DNA of 64,000 nt. It comes from Candidatus Poseidonia sp. (GTDB lineage: Archaea; Thermoplasmatota; Poseidoniia; Poseidoniales; Poseidoniaceae). Of the stretch, positions 1-7,808 are shown piece by piece. Every line of letters begins with the position of its first letter. Within the stretch, counting starts at the first letter, position 1. Below the pieces are notes generated by a model that worked only from the letters and a program-made list of their open reading frames with translations, made no database searches and was not told the origin of the DNA. Made by a program: the position numbers and the translations under genes. Location of the stretch: the NCBI GenBank assembly GCA_030829545.1, contig JAURAI010000006.1, positions 1-64,000 of the forward strand, given 5' to 3'.

Positions 1-372
1 CGACATTTCTCGTGCGGGGATACTGCTGCCTCCTCCGCTGATATCAGCCACCTGCCAAGTTGTTCCGTTGCCGTTGGAGGTTCCAGATCCTGAGCCGCTG
101 CCTGAGACGCACGCCGCGCTGGCGATGTATTGGAAGGTGGTGTTGGTCATCGGCTCATCGATGATGAGGTCTGCACCTTCGATGCTGGAGGTAAAGTTGC
201 TTTGCGAGGAGCCTGAGCCGCCTGTTTCGAGAACGTCGTTGGTTTCGTCAAGCGTTTCTTCGTCGCCCGACCAAGCGTTCATGAGGTCAAGATAGCCGAC
301 CTGCGTCATCAGCACCATCAAGATGGAGAGGATGATTGGTGTTCGTACTTCAGCAAAGCGTCCGCTGGCCAT
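1..372 (-). CDS. Exported/membrane-anchored protein, 3' end outside window
   Basis: Open on the minus strand from an ATG at 372 down to base 1, so 124 N-terminal residues are visible and no stop is reached. Residues 1-10 are short and mildly charged, followed by a hydrophobic stretch (about residues 11-27, PIILSILMVLMTQVGYL) that fits a signal or anchor segment. The remainder is Ser/Gly/Asn/Thr-rich with acidic residues (EETLDETND, then GSGS linkers), the usual look of the low-complexity stalk of a surface protein. No domain is recognisable. The function is unknown. A palindromic CATGATAG site lies 38 bases upstream of the ATG. Confidence 0.6.
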   Translation of the reverse strand, partial: MASGRFAEVRTPIILSILMVLMTQVGYLDLMNAWSGDEETLDETNDVLETGGSGSSQSNFTSSIEGADLIIDEPMTNTTFQYIASAACVSGSGSGSGTSNGNGTTWQVADISGGGSSIPAREMS

Positions 373-408
373 GTTTCTACATAATGTCATCTGTTTAAGG
401 AGGTAATC

Positions 409-420
409 CTATCATGATAG
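409..420. promoter_or_regulatory. Perfect 12-bp palindrome CTATCATGATAG, candidate operator
   Basis: The 12 bases are their own reverse complement and lie between the stop of the HTH_10 regulator gene and the start of the truncated exported-protein gene. Half-sites (CATGATAG) recur beside the regulator's own start (about 1077-1085), beside the mscS start (2466-2474), at 31168-31176 and at 51228-51235. Binding by the neighbouring regulator is inference. Confidence 0.35.
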
Positions 421-427
421 CCCTGAC

Positions 428-1075
428 CTAAACTTCGGTTGTAAAAGCGTGAATAATGGTTGCTTCAGCAGACTGCAGGTGTTCGCTGACCGTAGCTTGT
501 TTGATATCGAGAGAACCGGCAATATCACGTTGCGTACACCCTCTTGGGCGATCATAATAACCCAATTCTATGGCTTTGTCCAACACCAATCGTTGACGTT
601 TCGGTAGCAAGTTGATGAATTCAGGATTGTACAGGGATTCCCCGCCCAATTTCAGTTTAAATGCGTCACCAACGATGGCCGATAGGCTATTGCGAGCTAA
701 TGTGAGTGCCTCCTTAGTCCCACGAATGGTCATCAACATCCCATTTGGATGTATATAGGTTGGCGGAACCCACCAAGCATGTTCAACCGCTTCAAAGGCA
801 ATTGTTAACGGGCCTGTTGCAACGATTTCACAAAGAGCGGAGTTTTTAGTTTGTTCAAGAACTTTGATGAGTTTATACGCCCCTTGATCTTTCTTGAGGG
901 CCTCTGGATCATCGTATTCCACTTGAATGATAGCCCGCATCCCGTCGGCATCTTGGCCTAATTTCGTCAGAAATTCAACCTTGTTGAAATCACTGGTTAG
1001 TTCAATGCCCGGAAGATGAGCGCCCTCTTCAGCAGTAAATGATACTTGCATGTAGCGCAAGTAACTGATGCCCAT
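428..1075 (-). CDS. Bat-type HTH_10 transcriptional regulator
   Basis: A 215-residue protein whose last 50-60 residues match the HTH_10 (bacterioopsin-activator) family: LLPKRQRLVLDKAIELGYYD, then a helix-turn-helix with TQRDIAG and KQATVSEHLQSAE. The first ~150 residues form an unassigned alpha/beta sensor-like region, as usual in Bat-like archaeal regulators. It probably acts as a DNA-binding transcription factor in the cytoplasm; the ligand is unknown. A downstream start at Met9 (base 1051) is possible and would leave the CATGATAG motif at about 1077-1085 some 26 bases upstream, which would suit autoregulation. It is divergent from nothing: both neighbours are also on the minus strand. Confidence 0.85.
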   Translation of the reverse strand: MGISYLRYMQVSFTAEEGAHLPGIELTSDFNKVEFLTKLGQDADGMRAIIQVEYDDPEALKKDQGAYKLIKVLEQTKNSALCEIVATGPLTIAFEAVEHAWWVPPTYIHPNGMLMTIRGTKEALTLARNSLSAIVGDAFKLKLGGESLYNPEFINLLPKRQRLVLDKAIELGYYDRPRGCTQRDIAGSLDIKQATVSEHLQSAEATIIHAFTTEV

Positions 1076-1123
1076 GACCTATCATGAACGGCTTCTCTAT
1101 GTAAAGGCTGTGTGAAGGATATC

Positions 1124-2425
1124 TCAGCTATCTCCTGCCTCAAACATGCTCAATACGCGGTTTATTTCTCGCAGGGATTCTTCGAGAGCTGCCTTTTCCT
1201 TTCGTTCAAGTTCTGGGTCTTTGAGGCGCTCGGTAATCGCTTCAATCTCCCACTTAGCCTCAGCACGCTCTCGCTCCAGGGCTTTGTCTTCCTTGATCAT
1301 CTGCAAGCGGGCACGACGGACGTTGGTGGCCTTGCGTTGTTTATTGTAGGATTCCCGATGATCCGATGCGATTTCCACAGCGGTTGGGAATGGGATGCCA
1401 ATGCCTTCCTTTGCAAAGATTTCGGCGATGTTTTTGTAGAGCCAATCCTTTGCCACGAATTCGTCTGAATAGTCCTCAACCCATGCATACATTCGGAAAA
1501 TCTTCGCAAAGTCTCCGAGTTCGTTGAGCAGGACACGTGGCTCAGGTGATTCGAGGATGAAAGGGCACTCCCTCATTAGTTTGAGTACGGTGTATTTGAC
1601 GTGAGAAATGTCTTCATCGTATTCAACCCCGATGTCGAGAACAAGCGAGATACGGCGTCCTTGACCATCACCTCCGCCCCGGGCGTGGTTGATAACCGTC
1701 GAATTAACGAGATTATTGTTGGGAATGACCACGAGGTTTTCACCAATGGTCAGTACTTTTGTGGAGAGGATACCAACTGATACAACCGACCCGAGATGTC
1801 CATCCACCTCAATTCGATCTCCGACTTCAAAAGGCTGGTCAAGGGCGAGCATAAATGAGTTCACAATGTTCCCAAGTGTCTGTTGCATCGCCAATCCGAT
1901 GATGAGCGAGAAGACAGCGAGAGAGGCCAAAAGTCCGACCAATTCAAAGCCCAATACGTCGAGAGCAAGGTAGAAGCCTCCAAACCAAAATGAAGCTCGC
2001 AACAAGAAAATCACGAGTGAATTGCTACCTGAAACAGTCACACTTGACGGATTGGAGAACTTGTCCATGACAACGGGAATGAGGATTTTGATGGCTACAC
2101 TCGCCAACGAGGTCGTCAAGAGGATGTAGATGGCTTGAAAAACGGGGTCCAGCGCCTCATTCAGTCGATCTTCTTCACCTGTCACCCACAACATGGTCAG
2201 TTGAATACCAACGAGTAAAATGAATGTGTAGAGGCGTTGTGTCACCGGACGGTAAAGTTCGTCGTCCCACTTGAATTTCGTGGCTTTGACAAAGTCAAGG
2301 AGTACCTTCTTCATGAGGAAACGAACAAGGAATAATGAAACCAGCGTAAGCGTGGCGCCGAGGGCATATTGAGCCCATGTATCCAAAGCGTTGGCTTCAT
2401 CCAAAACATCGCTCACAGTAACCAT
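1124..2425 (-). CDS. mscS: MscS-family mechanosensitive channel
   Basis: Small-conductance mechanosensitive channel that would release osmolytes on hypo-osmotic shock. From the ATG at 2425 the protein has 433 residues. Several N-terminal membrane segments (about residues 15-40, 55-75, 85-110, 125-150, 160-180) precede the pore/beta domain, seen in the run QTLGNIVNSFMLALDQPFEVGD followed by GHLGSVVSVGILSTKV and NLVVIPNNNLVNSTVINH, classic MscS signatures. The C-terminal ~75 residues are highly charged and predicted coiled coil (KQRKATNVRRARLQ to the end). An in-frame ATG at 2464 would add 13 unusual residues (EEPTTPERGR), so 2425 is preferred. A CATGATAG motif sits at 2466-2474. Confidence 0.9.
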   Translation of the reverse strand: MVTVSDVLDEANALDTWAQYALGATLTLVSLFLVRFLMKKVLLDFVKATKFKWDDELYRPVTQRLYTFILLVGIQLTMLWVTGEEDRLNEALDPVFQAIYILLTTSLASVAIKILIPVVMDKFSNPSSVTVSGSNSLVIFLLRASFWFGGFYLALDVLGFELVGLLASLAVFSLIIGLAMQQTLGNIVNSFMLALDQPFEVGDRIEVDGHLGSVVSVGILSTKVLTIGENLVVIPNNNLVNSTVINHARGGGDGQGRRISLVLDIGVEYDEDISHVKYTVLKLMRECPFILESPEPRVLLNELGDFAKIFRMYAWVEDYSDEFVAKDWLYKNIAEIFAKEGIGIPFPTAVEIASDHRESYNKQRKATNVRRARLQMIKEDKALERERAEAKWEIEAITERLKDPELERKEKAALEESLREINRVLSMFEAGDS

Positions 2426-2498
2426 GATTCGCCCTCTCTCGGGTGTTGTTGGTTCTTCACCCATTCATGATAGGTTTGATGGGCCGGTATGAACCTGA

Positions 2499-2512
2499 AC
2501 GCATCCCTTGAT
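2499..2512 (+). repeat. Left copy of 14-bp direct repeat
   Basis: ACGCATCCCTTGAT, identical to bases 3738-3751. It lies between the stop of the HNH gene (2535, minus strand) and the mscS start. Allowing one indel, the match extends leftwards to TGA. Confidence 0.8.
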
Positions 2513-2534
2513 GTGAGAAAAAGAAAGAAATGTT

Positions 2535-3677
2535 TCACTCCTCTTCTCCACACAGATGAATCATGTAGCCGTTTTCTTGTTTTACAAAAACAAATGAATA
2601 TCCCATCTGTTCAAGGAATTCTGACGCTTTCATCGGCATGGCACCTTTATGACGCACATTGAACGCTTTTTCAAAAGCCCTCCATGGAAGGCCTGAATTG
2701 GTCCGACTTTCTACAATCATGTTCCAAAAAATGCCCAATGCGATAACACCGTTTTGATTACTAAACTCTAGATCGAGAACTTCTTTCCATTTTTTACGTA
2801 ATTCGTCCACTTCAATCTCGACTGGAGGCTGGGTGTTTGAAGAAGTGGCAATCGCTTCTATGTTTTCATTTGCATGCCGAAGGGTTGAATCTACGCTTTC
2901 ATGCTCGTCATTCAGGCCATGCTCCAATGGCTGAGGAACAGAGGGTTTGTAATCAAAGAGGCGATCAAAAAATGCACGGCCCATACGGCCCAAGACAGAG
3001 GATATTGTTGTCGTGGGTCGTTGTTTTGGAATGTTCCCCCTGGATGAAACGCCTCTGATTGTGGAACGATTGTGAGGGTAATTTGGCGGATCATTGATGC
3101 TCCATGTTGAAAAGCGGCCATAGGCTCGCTTGGGATAGAAAGCATGAGGCATTTCTCCAGCAAAACGTGCTTCAAGAAAATGGGCATGTACTTCTGGAAT
3201 CTGAGCACCGGCGTGAATGCCGTCATCTATGGTCAATTCAGCCCACAACAAGAATGCTTCAATTTTTGGCCATTGTGCTTCCCGTTGTCTGTGATAAGGC
3301 GGAACACCAATGAATCCTTGCATGGTTGAATTACGTGAGTTATTGCAAACCTTGCAGATTTGAATCCGGTTCTTTTTGTTTGACTTTTCACCACCCAGTG
3401 CCTTGGCATGGATGTGCTCTGTGTTATGATTTCCTCCACGGAATACTTGACCACACTGCGGACAATCTGCGTGGTTCTTTTCTAACGTCGCCTTTCGCTC
3501 CCGCGAAATTGTCCCGCCTGCCTTTGTTCCCTTCTTTTTATTCAGAAATGTCCTTGCAGACTCTAGTACATGGGCATATCGCGTAGAAAGTTGTTGATAT
3601 ACATCGTCGCCCATGTAGGATAGAGAATGATGCTCTGTTGCTGGCTTAACCTTTGCCACAATACCTTCCTCATTCAT
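2535..3677 (-). CDS. HNH endonuclease-domain protein
   Basis: A 380-residue protein with an HNH (beta-beta-alpha metal) nuclease domain at about residues 70-118: paired cysteines CPQC at 72-75, the EHIHAKALGG motif at 87-96 containing the catalytic His, an Asn at 100, and CKVCNN at 108-113 completing a four-Cys zinc site. The regions before and after are not recognised. The C-terminal third has a helical segment around SRTNSGLPWRAFEKAF. The start is supported by GAGGTGA about 5 bases before the ATG and an AT-rich TATA-like segment (TTATAATTGATTAT) just upstream. No methyltransferase partner is adjacent. The 14-bp direct repeats on both sides suggest it arrived as a small insertion. Substrate and role (homing, defence, other) are unknown. 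Confidence 0.8.
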   Translation of the reverse strand: MNEEGIVAKVKPATEHHSLSYMGDDVYQQLSTRYAHVLESARTFLNKKKGTKAGGTISRERKATLEKNHADCPQCGQVFRGGNHNTEHIHAKALGGEKSNKKNRIQICKVCNNSRNSTMQGFIGVPPYHRQREAQWPKIEAFLLWAELTIDDGIHAGAQIPEVHAHFLEARFAGEMPHAFYPKRAYGRFSTWSINDPPNYPHNRSTIRGVSSRGNIPKQRPTTTISSVLGRMGRAFFDRLFDYKPSVPQPLEHGLNDEHESVDSTLRHANENIEAIATSSNTQPPVEIEVDELRKKWKEVLDLEFSNQNGVIALGIFWNMIVESRTNSGLPWRAFEKAFNVRHKGAMPMKASEFLEQMGYSFVFVKQENGYMIHLCGEEE

Positions 3678-3737
3678 AATGAGTTCACCTCTGCACGTTC
3701 AAAATGATAATCAATTATAAAGAATCAAAATTCAATG

Positions 3738-3751
3738 ACGCATCCCTTGAT
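3738..3751 (+). repeat. Right copy of 14-bp direct repeat
   Basis: ACGCATCCCTTGAT, identical to 2499-2512. It lies upstream of the HNH gene and 66 bases before the RND exporter start. Confidence 0.8.
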
Positions 3752-3817
3752 TGTTGGAAGTGAAAGGAAAGGCCGGCAAAACATCACTTCAAAAGGCACG
3801 AATCAGACCAGAGCAAC

Positions 3818-6800
3818 ATGAAACGCCGCTACGACCGTATTGCGGCATGGCTCTTGACGAGGAAAAAAGGCGCACACAGCGCCGTTGTTTTGCTCACATT
3901 GCTTATGATTCCCGGGGCGATGACGGCACTTCAGCCCATCGACATGGAATCCTATGAGATGGAATCACCCGAGCTGACTGCACAGACGATGATCAACGAG
4001 GAATTCCCTAACTCTGAAATCATTCTCGGTTTCCTCGTTTCAACACGAGACCCCAGCATGGTACCGGCCGTTGAAGACTGGCAACCCGTCCCTCGAATGG
4101 CCGATGGAGCGCCCGATTACAGCGCACTGCCAGCCGCTACGGAAATGCTCGAAGCGGGCGAACCTTGGAGTGGAATAGACGCTCCAACAGGAGGGATTCT
4201 GAACCTGACCGTTCTACGGGAAATCGATTCAAAACTCAACCTTGTGGCACAGCACCCACTTGCCCCAGCCCTCAAACCGCTGGTGAACGACGTGACAGGA
4301 CACCAATCCTCCGGTGCAATCTCGCTATCAGACCATTTTCGTGGTTTCATGAACAACACCTCCATCCTCACTCAACCCGGCCTAACACCTCTCGGCGTGG
4401 TAACCGATGCTCCGACGAACTGGACAGATTGTTTTCCACTCGACTGTCTGGAGTTCGACGATGTCAACATCACCCAGGCTCACATTGACATGGCTGCTGC
4501 CCGCATGGCTGAAGCGTCAAACAACAACTTCCTGCGGTGGCTCTCGCTTGATCGTGGTTTCAAAGCCGATTATACCGCTTTCCAAGAAGGTCCTATTTAC
4601 GGCTCATTGCTGTCCGACGGCACATGGGAAAATGCGCTTTGGGGCAACGGTCGATGGACCGGCTCCTCAACTTGGTTGCTGGTCCAACTGGACAGCACCA
4701 AACTACAGGAAATGGGCTGGGAAGTCATTTGGAAAGATGCACATCAAGAGAAACAAGTCCAATTCACCGATGAAGGATTCAGAGTCGGAGGTTACCGCCT
4801 CTCTGACGGTGAACTCGTTCTTCATCCGCCTCAGTACACCGAAGACGAATGCATGGAAAAGCAAGAATCAGGGGCTGGCTGTGCTACTGAATGGACCTAC
4901 ATGGACCTCGAAGGCCATCTTCGCACTCACGACCGAACCACCATCACCCTGCTCTTGGGTCAGGGAGTCAATGTTGAAGTCAACAGAGAATTGCAATCCA
5001 GTGCTGGACTCATCATCATAATGGGGTTTGTCATCGTGGCCCTCCTCTATGTCAGCCTGCGCCGCTGGTCAGACGTGGCGATTGTGATGTTTGCACTGGG
5101 TGCTGCTCTTTTGTGGATGCAGGGACTCATCGGACACTTTGCCAACTTCACAGGCTGGTTTGGCCTGAGCCTCATCGCACGCTCGCAATTTTCCAATCTG
5201 CTGCCGATTCTCGTTCTCGCGTTGGGAATTGACGACGCCTTGCACGCGCTCCATCGCTACAAGGAGGAGCGAGCGGACGGAAAGAGTTCGTATGATGCCG
5301 GCGCCATTACGCTCTCCCGTGTTGGGCGTGCCATCACGCTGACCTCTCTTACGACGATGTCCGCCTTTGCAGCGAACCTCTTCAGCGACATCGCTGCCTT
5401 GCGTTCCTTTGGAATAGAAGCCGCATTGGGTATCCTCGCTGCCTTCCTGCTGACTGGTCTGTGGGCGCCTTTGATTCGGGTAAGTGTCGATGATTGGCTG
5501 GACAAGCGCGCCAAGAAAACGGTGTCAGACGAAGTCAAATCCATCGTGAATCCCGACTGGTTACGTTCGGTCACCCTCGCTTCAGGGCAGCGCAAAACCG
5601 CATCGATTATCGCCGTTCTTGCTCTGCTGCTCACCGTTCCAGCCGCATATGGGATGGCACAACTCGAAGGCGATTTTGCCGTCGAAGATTTCCTCGATGA
5701 ACGCTCTGACTTTGCGATTGGCGTGGATGAGATCGCTCATCGTTTTGCAGATGAAGGTGAGCCTGCCAATCTCTTGATTCTCGGTGATGTTCTCGACCCT
5801 GAGGTCTTTGCTGCTATCGACGTGTTCCGTCAGGATATGGACGCACTCCCCGAAGGTGTGCCAGATAAAATCACTCGTCAACCCGACGGTACCATCGACA
5901 TCCTCGCTCTTGACGAGATGGTCTTTGCCGCTCAAGGAAGCCTCGTCCTCAACAGCACGCCCTTCGAAGCTGCTGGATGGCAACCTGATGTGGAAGGGCA
6001 CGGCATGAATTGCTCACTGGCTGGCAACGGACCCTTGGTGGACACCACCGACCGTGATTGCCTAGCCTTTTTCTACGGCTTCCTATCCCTCAACGGCGTG
6101 CCGGGCGTCGGTCCAATCCCCGATATTCCCGCCAGCATCGTGCAACTCTACATTATGCCCGTGACCGACCTTGACCCAAACCAACCTTGGCTTGACGTCA
6201 ATGGTGAGCCTGCTGCTTACGAAATGATGCAGATTCGCTTCGGCATGACCGCTCCGGAAGATTTCCCCGGCATGAAAGGTGGCGTCGCAGAAGTTTGGCG
6301 AGACCTCGAAGTATTCACCAACCTCTCAAGCGGGACCTACGATGCCCCTGGTGAAATTGATGAAGATAAGCCGCTCAATTGGGTGATGCTAACAGGTCGA
6401 CCCATCACGCGGTTTTCAGCCTCTACTGCCATGCAGGACGAAATGCAGTCATCGCTCATACTCGGCTCCATCTTCGTCTTTGGTTGCCTTTCGATTGGAT
6501 TCCGCTCACCCAAACAAGCCTTCGTGACCTTCGTGCCAATTCTGCTGGTCGTAGTATGGCTCTACGGACTGATGTACGTCGCAGGGTCTTCACTCAACAT
6601 CGTGACCGTCACCATTGCAACCATTTCCCTGGGCGTTGGAATTGACTATTGTATTCACGTAACTGAGCGATATCAGGAAGACAGAGAAAACGGAAAATCG
6701 CACAACGATGCCCTTGCTGCGGTTGGAGGTGCTTGCGGTCTTGCCCTGCTGGGTTCAGCGAGTTCGGACATCGCTGGTTTCGCTGTGATTGCACTTTCTC

Positions 6801-6943
6801 CGATGGGGCTCTTCGCTAACTTCGGAATCTTCTCTGCTGCTATGATCGGACTTTCGCTCTTCGCAAGTCTCATCCTCACAACCGCAGCCCTTGGACTCAT
6901 TGCTGCTCCCGACCCAATCGCTTCAACGGAAGAAGAGGCTTGA
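3818..6943 (+). CDS. RND-superfamily (MMPL/patched-like) exporter
   Basis: A 1,041-residue membrane protein with the duplicated RND plan: one N-terminal TM (about 20-40), a large extracytoplasmic loop (40-390), a block of about five TMs (~395-560), a second TM and loop (~590-870), and a final block of about five TMs (875-1030). Both TM blocks carry the family motif: LALGIDDALHALHRYKEE (about 467-484) and SLGVGIDYCIHVTERYQE (about 935-952), with membrane Asp residues expected for proton-coupled transport. The cargo is unknown; lipids, hopanoid-like molecules or hydrophobic metabolites are typical of this family. The first loop contains Cys pairs that may form disulfides. It is divergent from the HNH/mscS side. 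The start follows AGAGCAAC with no strong ribosome-binding site. Confidence 0.88.
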   Translation: MKRRYDRIAAWLLTRKKGAHSAVVLLTLLMIPGAMTALQPIDMESYEMESPELTAQTMINEEFPNSEIILGFLVSTRDPSMVPAVEDWQPVPRMADGAPDYSALPAATEMLEAGEPWSGIDAPTGGILNLTVLREIDSKLNLVAQHPLAPALKPLVNDVTGHQSSGAISLSDHFRGFMNNTSILTQPGLTPLGVVTDAPTNWTDCFPLDCLEFDDVNITQAHIDMAAARMAEASNNNFLRWLSLDRGFKADYTAFQEGPIYGSLLSDGTWENALWGNGRWTGSSTWLLVQLDSTKLQEMGWEVIWKDAHQEKQVQFTDEGFRVGGYRLSDGELVLHPPQYTEDECMEKQESGAGCATEWTYMDLEGHLRTHDRTTITLLLGQGVNVEVNRELQSSAGLIIIMGFVIVALLYVSLRRWSDVAIVMFALGAALLWMQGLIGHFANFTGWFGLSLIARSQFSNLLPILVLALGIDDALHALHRYKEERADGKSSYDAGAITLSRVGRAITLTSLTTMSAFAANLFSDIAALRSFGIEAALGILAAFLLTGLWAPLIRVSVDDWLDKRAKKTVSDEVKSIVNPDWLRSVTLASGQRKTASIIAVLALLLTVPAAYGMAQLEGDFAVEDFLDERSDFAIGVDEIAHRFADEGEPANLLILGDVLDPEVFAAIDVFRQDMDALPEGVPDKITRQPDGTIDILALDEMVFAAQGSLVLNSTPFEAAGWQPDVEGHGMNCSLAGNGPLVDTTDRDCLAFFYGFLSLNGVPGVGPIPDIPASIVQLYIMPVTDLDPNQPWLDVNGEPAAYEMMQIRFGMTAPEDFPGMKGGVAEVWRDLEVFTNLSSGTYDAPGEIDEDKPLNWVMLTGRPITRFSASTAMQDEMQSSLILGSIFVFGCLSIGFRSPKQAFVTFVPILLVVVWLYGLMYVAGSSLNIVTVTIATISLGVGIDYCIHVTERYQEDRENGKSHNDALAAVGGACGLALLGSASSDIAGFAVIALSPMGLFANFGIFSAAMIGLSLFASLILTTAALGLIAAPDPIASTEEEA

Positions 6944-7021
6944 GAAGCAACAACCAACCGCCCGAGTGCGGCTTGAAGGGTGCACGCCCTGTACCAAGTG
7001 ACAATGAATTGAATTACGTTG

Positions 7022-7180
7022 TTAACGACCCTGCAGGCTTTTGAGGTAAGATCCAATGAGGTAAAGAATGGCTTGGATGAACGATAACGGAATCCAAAGA
7101 GGTGCTGCAATAATCGCAAGGTAGATTGTCCAACCAAAACTATCCCCTATGAACTCTCCCTCAAAGAGGAAGAGAAAAAA
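7022..7180 (-). other. Minus-one-frame continuation of the zinc-ribbon membrane protein
   Basis: Reading the minus strand from the T6 run at 7180-7175 in the -1 frame gives a coherent hydrophobic sequence, FFLFLFEGEF, then GWTIYLAIIAAPLWIPLS and ILYLIGSYLKSLQGR, ending in TAA at 7022-7024. It has the composition of a two-helix membrane segment. The upstream frame (7147-7404) stops soon after the same point. Together they look like one gene split by a 1-base deletion or by programmed -1 slippage at the heptamer TTTTTTC (7180-7174). Confidence 0.55.
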
Positions 7181-7404
7181 GGAGAGTAGGCCATTGATAA
7201 TACAGTCAAAACTACGATGATCCCCACTTTCTTGAATTGGAATCCCATCGCCTTCTGATCAAAGGGTTCGAAATGACCATCGAGGACGCCATTAGCGCCT
7301 TCCCATTCGAATTCATTCTCGCAGTGAGGGCAATCGAATAGCCCGAAAGAGCCGTCTTCTAATTCAATTTCGTCATCACAATGAGGGCATTCAATGTGAA
7401 CCAT
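7147..7404 (-). CDS. Zinc-ribbon membrane protein, 5' part (frameshifted)
   Basis: The visible reading frame gives 85 residues. Two CxxC knuckles (CPHC at 6-9 and CPHC at 25-28, each followed by acidic residues) form a zinc ribbon typical of MJ0042-like N-terminal domains. A hydrophobic helix begins at about 61 (VGIIVVLTVL). The frame then runs through a T6 tract and stops, while the -1 frame continues for about 50 hydrophobic residues to 7022. The start ATG lies 1 base after the TGA of the upstream small membrane protein, so the two are translationally coupled. The function is unknown; zinc-ribbon plus TM proteins are frequent in this lineage. Confidence 0.65.
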   Translation of the reverse strand: MVHIECPHCDDEIELEDGSFGLFDCPHCENEFEWEGANGVLDGHFEPFDQKAMGFQFKKVGIIVVLTVLSMAYSPFFSSSLRESS

Positions 7405-7405
7405 T

Positions 7406-7603
7406 TCATACCATCCAAGGCCAAGGGTTTGGAATCAAACCCAAGAGCTGTAGAACAATAAGAACGCCGAAAATAATGAAGGCGAAGGTCAATTCAATTG
7501 CACGGTAGATGATTGAGAGAAACACACTCGGGTCCGGGATATCGGCGCCGATGATGGTGACAATTGACATGAGAAGAAAAGCGACTGTACCTGCTCCTGC
7601 CAT
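7406..7603 (-). CDS. Small two-TM membrane protein
   Basis: A 65-residue, almost wholly hydrophobic protein with two predicted helices (about residues 5-21 and 32-58) separated by DIPDPS. It is followed after one base by the zinc-ribbon membrane protein, so the two probably form a two-gene operon and may act together in the membrane. No family is recognised. The gene is divergent from pus10. Confidence 0.6.
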   Translation of the reverse strand: MAGAGTVAFLLMSIVTIIGADIPDPSVFLSIIYRAIELTFAFIIFGVLIVLQLLGLIPNPWPWMV

Positions 7604-7748
7604 ATCTTAGCATCACTGATGTTTCCTATAAGCATTCACCCTGCGGAAGCGAAAACTAAACCAGTCTCATTTCTGTTTGAACTCGGACTCTGTTCACCCT
7701 TCAGCCAACGAGATGGAGATGGCCGATGAGCATCGGTGACTTCATGAA

Positions 7749-7791
7749 GGGTTGAGCCCGCCCCTCAAATGCTGTCCTAGGGGTTGGCCCC
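7749..7791 (+). other. GC-rich hairpin cluster in the pus10 leader
   Basis: Short inverted repeats follow one another just before pus10: GGGTTGAGCCC (7749-7759), CCCCT (7761-7765) pairing with AGGGG (7779-7783), and the tetraloop hairpin GGGG-TTGG-CCCC (7780-7791). The last two are mutually exclusive. This could be a structured 5' leader or chance base composition. Confidence 0.25.
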
Positions 7792-7808
7792 GGGAACGTG
7801 GTGATTTC

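Larger units (their letters stand above)
2499..3751. mobile_element. Putative insertion carrying an HNH endonuclease gene, bounded by 14-bp direct repeats
   Basis: Identical 14-mers ACGCATCCCTTGAT occur at 2499-2512 and 3738-3751 in the same orientation. They enclose a single complete gene (HNH nuclease) and AT-rich flanks, and lie in what would otherwise be the divergent intergenic region between mscS and the RND exporter. Removing one repeat plus the enclosed segment (about 1.24 kb) would restore a normal intergenic region. No transposase, integrase or terminal inverted repeat is seen. The element is inferred from the repeats. Confidence 0.45.

Noticed and set aside
6673-7137. Minus-strand 154-codon frame ending opposite the RND exporter.
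   Set aside because: Composition is that of an antisense frame, and it conflicts with the coherent -1 continuation at 7022-7180.
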